Shown piece by piece: positions 60,702 through 64,000 of a stretch of DNA of 64,000 nt. Source of the stretch: Flectonema sp. DT1601 (taxonomy: Eukaryota; Euglenozoa; Diplonemea; Diplonemida; Diplonemidae); the NCBI GenBank assembly GCA_964019425.1, contig OZ025781.1, positions 248,001-312,000 on the forward strand, given 5' to 3'. The notes below the pieces were generated by a model, which saw only the letters and a list, made by a program, of their open reading frames with translations, had not been told where the DNA came from and ran no database searches. A program made the position numbers and the translations under genes. Each line of letters opens with the position of its first letter. Position 1 is the stretch's first letter.

Positions 60702-63699
60702 TTTTTTCTTTTTTTTTTTTTTTTTTTTTTTTTGGTTGTTTTGTTTTGTTTTGATTATTTAACCTGTGAGGTGAGAGTTGAACGAAATGTGAATTAATTA
60801 TACAAAAAAAAAAAAAAAAAAACTTAAAAAAACAGTCAAATCGATCAATCATCAAGAAAACATGATTAAAATACTAATTTAACCTCTCTCTTATCACTGC
60901 ATCATCATCATCATACGGTTTTTTTTATCAATTTATTTTATACATGAGTAGTGGCAAATTACACGAACAGAAAGAAAAAAAAACTCTATTCTCCCCAGAA
61001 AATCCCTAACTCACAGAAATATACAGAAAAAAGACTAAGGGGGGTAAAAAAGTAAAAAAAAATGAAGAAAAAAAAAAGAAAAAAAAAAAAAAAGGGATGA
61101 GAATAAAGCATATTTTGCATTTTTTTTTTTTTTTAAAAATGTTTCATATTTTTTTTTATAGGGTATCTAAAAAAGCATATCCAAATTAATGAAATCAATT
61201 GATAATAAAGAAAAAAACGCCCCCCTTTTTTTTTTTTTTTTTTTTGGTGGAAATGCAGCTGGGAGAATCTGTGTATGGAGAGTTTCCACTCTGATTGTCT
61301 ATTCAAAATATTTTTTTCTAATTAACATAAAAAGGGAGAAATGGTCTCCCCTTTTTTTTTTTTTTTTTTTTTTTTTTTGTGGTTTAGGAGTTGTTAATGA
61401 ATAACATCCTCCCACAAAAACAGAAACTAAAAAAAACAATTAAAAAAAATTCACTTTTTTTTTCAGATAAACACAATGAGACTCGTTTGCTGAGTGTTGT
61501 TGTTGCAATAAAATAAAGAAAACTCACACAGACTGAACGCTAGCCTATTTTCAGTATTCTAAAAGGTGTCCCCGCTTGATGAAGGGTTTTTTTTTTTTTT
61601 TTTTTGTTGGGCACTACTACTGCTGAAGAGTTAATTGCAAATGGACCCCCAAGATAGGATTCTAGCAGGGCGGTCATTCTTTTTATTTTTTTTTTTTTTT
61701 TTTGGTCAACTTCAGCACTGGCTGTCTTTTCACCCACCTGCTACAGTGGACGCCTTGACTCTACCTGTTGTAGTCACTCACTCTTTTCGTTTCTTTTTTT
61801 ACTAAATTCTAAAAAAAAAAAAAAAAAAAGATTCTATGGTGAGTGTTATTGCTGTTTTCTTTTTATTTATTTTTTTTTTTTTCTTTCCATACGGGCAAAA
61901 ACATGTTTCTTTTTGGCAGTATTCTTTTTTTTTTTTTTTTCTTGAGGCAAAACTCCTAATTCCACACAAATACTACTGAAATGGCACATCTCAACACAAA
62001 AGTGTTTCTGAAAAAAAAAGATAGCAAAAAAAAAAAAAAAAAAAATCCAATACTGCTAAAGTGGAAGCTGTTACACAACTCATTCACTCCTGTCAGACAC
62101 AGGCTTGTAGCTCTTAGCGGCATGAGGGCACTAAGCGCACATTTCCTGTTGACACTCACTGTCTATTTGGGAAACGTTCGTGTAGAGCTGTCCATTTCAG
62201 AAGCTTTGATGTGGAATCATAGGTTTTTCCCTTCTTTTTTTTTTTTTTTTTTTTTTTTCCCTATTCCTGATAGCAGCGAAGGGTTACTAATACGTAAGGA
62301 TTAATGTGAAAAAAAAAAGAATCGGCACCTCACTAAATAATTCTCACGCTTTGTTTTTGTTTGTGCGCAACCGGAAACAAGCCTATAAAGTAAGGATGTT
62401 AACGTTACGCTGCCACAATTCTCTTTCGCTCGTAAAACATGTCTTCGAGATGAAAAAAAACCATTCAGATTAGCCTTATATTTCGTTGAACGCAGACAGA
62501 ATCCTGTCGCACGGGGGAAATAAATCATGACCATAAGAAATAACGGCTTTCAATCTGAATAGTTTTTTCTCCGACTACGTCGGTACAAAAAAAAAAAAAA
62601 AAAAAAAAAAAAACAACACATTAAAATTCTGAACTAAATACGAGTTGCTATGTCTGCAATGCAAATTCTAACGAAGGGGAAAAAAAGGTTGCTGAGAGGG
62701 GAAGGAAAAAAAAAAAAAAAAAAGTAGCGATTCTGCAAACCTAAGTTTATAATTTTGTTATTAAGAGAAAAGAACCCAATAGGGTTCGAATAAGAGGGTT
62801 TCTTTTTTTTTTTTTTTTTTCATTGAACTTCCTAATAATTGAAAAAAAAAAAAAAAAAACAGAAATGAAAGAAAAGTTGGGAATGAGACTACAGGATCGA
62901 GTTAGGGGGAACTATAATACAACGGTGGGGGGGGTAACTTGATACTATGATTAAATATAAAGCAACTTGAAACTGGCTAAAACGAATATAGGGTTCGGCC
63001 AAACCTGGTTGCAATGAAAAGAGACCAACAGTTGGTACCCATATATGCTGTCGAATATGGGGATTCGGGGGCCACGTACTACAGGTTGAGCGCCCCATGC
63101 CCTGTAGCCCGGGGGCTGCAATATGCAAGAAAAACGCTACAGCAGTATTTTTAATCCAAACTACGTTACGCTACCTGAACCAGAACGAATGAATACAAGG
63201 ACAAATAAAATTTAAAAAAAAAAAAAAAATTGAAATGCTTACGCCAAGATAATCACACAAAACAAGGTAAATATTATCTTTAGTCGGCTATGGCGATTGC
63301 CAGTTTGCTTCAACAAGGGGGAGCGTACTACAATTTTTATTAAAAATTAGTCTTAAAAAAAACAATTAGTCGGTATAACCAAAAAAAAAAAGAAAAAAAA
63401 GAGAAAAAAAAAGAAAAAGGAACTGCGAGAATGAGACAAACGTGGCAAAAAGTTTTTTTTTTTTTTCCCATTCTTCTTTGTGAGACAAAACTACATTCAG
63501 TTCACTAAGAAAGCTATTTTTAGATCAAGAAAACAAAACGTACTTAATGATTTTTTAAAAAAAATAAAAAAAAAAAGGAAAGAGGAAAGAGGAAGATATC
63601 CCAATGATTATCAATATAGACGAGGAAACAACAGAATACGATATACCAAACAGTAAGACAATACATTTTTTTATTTTATTTTTTTTGGGAAAGTCATTT
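60702..63699. other. 3-kb spacer, no confident gene
   Basis: Dense A and T runs occur (60710-60733, 61220-61244, 61352-61378, 62227-62259, 62587-62612). 62345-62450 is a diverged member of the dispersed repeat at 7165-7330. 62930-62985 resembles the module at 3593-3645 and 7535-7585. 63058-63122 resembles 22786-22818 and holds a 7-bp hairpin (CTACAGG at 63079-63085, CCTGTAG at 63101-63107). Frames here are short and low-complexity. Confidence 0.55.
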
Positions 63700-64000
63700 T
63701 CATTTTTTAATTTTCCCCCAATAACCGTGTTGCTGAACACGGTAATTACCAGGACCATTTCCGTCAACTCGTGTCACTCTGAGGTCAACTACGCTTTTGG
63801 GTTTTGAATGTTTTTTTTGAGGTTTTGATTTTTTTACTACAACTGGATCCGATTGTTTTGCACCCCATCCAGAGGCTGGTGGAACTGTTGGAGTCGTAAA
63901 TTGAGGAAGGGAAGAATTATTTACCGTCGTTGGAGTCGTGAAAGGATCTACACTCTGTTCGGGTTCATCGAAGGGAGAACCCGGAGTGACCTTTGTCTTT
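63700..64000 (-). CDS. C-terminal part of an unknown protein (runs off right edge)
   Basis: The minus strand is open from the right edge to TGA at 63702-63700, about 99 codons. It reads KTKVTPGSPFDEPEQSVDPF, then a Thr/Pro/Asn-rich stretch with PASGWGAKQSDPVV, a Lys-rich KKSKPQKKHSKPKS, then VVDLRVTRVDGNGPGNYRVQ and QHGYWGKIKK. The composition is protein-like and unlike the surrounding homopolymer frames. DPF-type motifs recall endocytic adaptor tails, but this is only a motif-level hint. The gene body lies outside the window. Confidence 0.6.
   Translation of the reverse strand, partial: KTKVTPGSPFDEPEQSVDPFTTPTTVNNSSLPQFTTPTVPPASGWGAKQSDPVVVKKSKPQKKHSKPKSVVDLRVTRVDGNGPGNYRVQQHGYWGKIKK

Noticed and set aside
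61540-61737. 65-codon minus frame (MTALLESYLGGPFAINSSAV)
   Set aside because: The protein-like stretch is only about 23 residues and is bounded by poly(Lys) from A-runs; no partner exons are seen.
62041-62304. 107-codon plus frame near 61981-62304
   Set aside because: It is bounded by homopolymer translations, on the opposite strand to all genes, with no recognisable motif.
1-64000. tRNA, snRNA or rRNA genes
   Set aside because: I searched by eye for GGTTCGA-type B boxes, A boxes and snRNA starts and found no site with a matching cloverleaf or known core.
1-64000. CRISPR arrays, operons or ribosome binding sites
   Set aside because: The window is eukaryotic; the only regular array is the 12-bp minisatellite, without spacers.

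Overview
The window looks like nuclear DNA of a unicellular eukaryote of undetermined lineage. The evidence is two short GT-AG introns (71 and 74 nt) in one gene, long A/T homopolymer runs between genes, the standard stop codons, SR-rich, EF-hand-like, PSP1-like and TRF4-like proteins, and retroelements. Every gene I can support lies on the minus strand, so transcription runs from high to low coordinates.

Region 1 (1-32884) is a tandem array of seven nearly identical genes for secreted, membrane-anchored S41-family (CPAF/ustP-like) serine peptidases: A (cut by the left edge), B, C, D, E, F and G. Each has a signal sequence, a DGHT motif, a PDZ-like segment, a fixed charged/proline linker, an LDVRGNGGG core, a Ser nucleophile motif, a Ser/Thr/Pro stalk, one C-terminal membrane helix and a charged tail. 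The spacers are mosaics of shared repeat modules. B and C sit in a duplicated unit of about 3.95 kb; F and G share another. The F 3' flank holds a roughly 1 kb 12-bp minisatellite that is only about two units long beside G. Copies differ in short patches while most of the sequence is near-identical, a pattern of conversion plus local diversification.

Region 2 (about 25890-29490, between F and G) holds head-to-tail copies of a Penelope-like retroelement. The longer one is a 5'-truncated but open reverse transcriptase frame with a C-terminal segment resembling a Josephin-type cysteine protease. Its 3' region carries a hammerhead-ribozyme-like signature and ends in a CTAA-rich tail, which is shared with an upstream SINE-like repeat. 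A second copy of that SINE-like repeat lies at 16975-17140.

Region 3 (33114-64000) is ordinary single-copy gene territory: a 1717-aa coiled-coil protein with a CAP domain, an SR-tailed coiled-coil protein, a spliced small membrane protein, a spliced unknown gene, an EF-hand-like protein, an F-box/beta-propeller-like protein, a 1218-aa multi-module scaffold, a PSP1-like fragment, a TRF4-like protein that has lost its catalytic aspartates, and the C-terminal end of one more gene at the right edge. Long spacers of 2-4 kb between them are dominated by poly(A)/poly(T) runs, and I see few genes there.

All family calls are by eye from motifs; no search was run.
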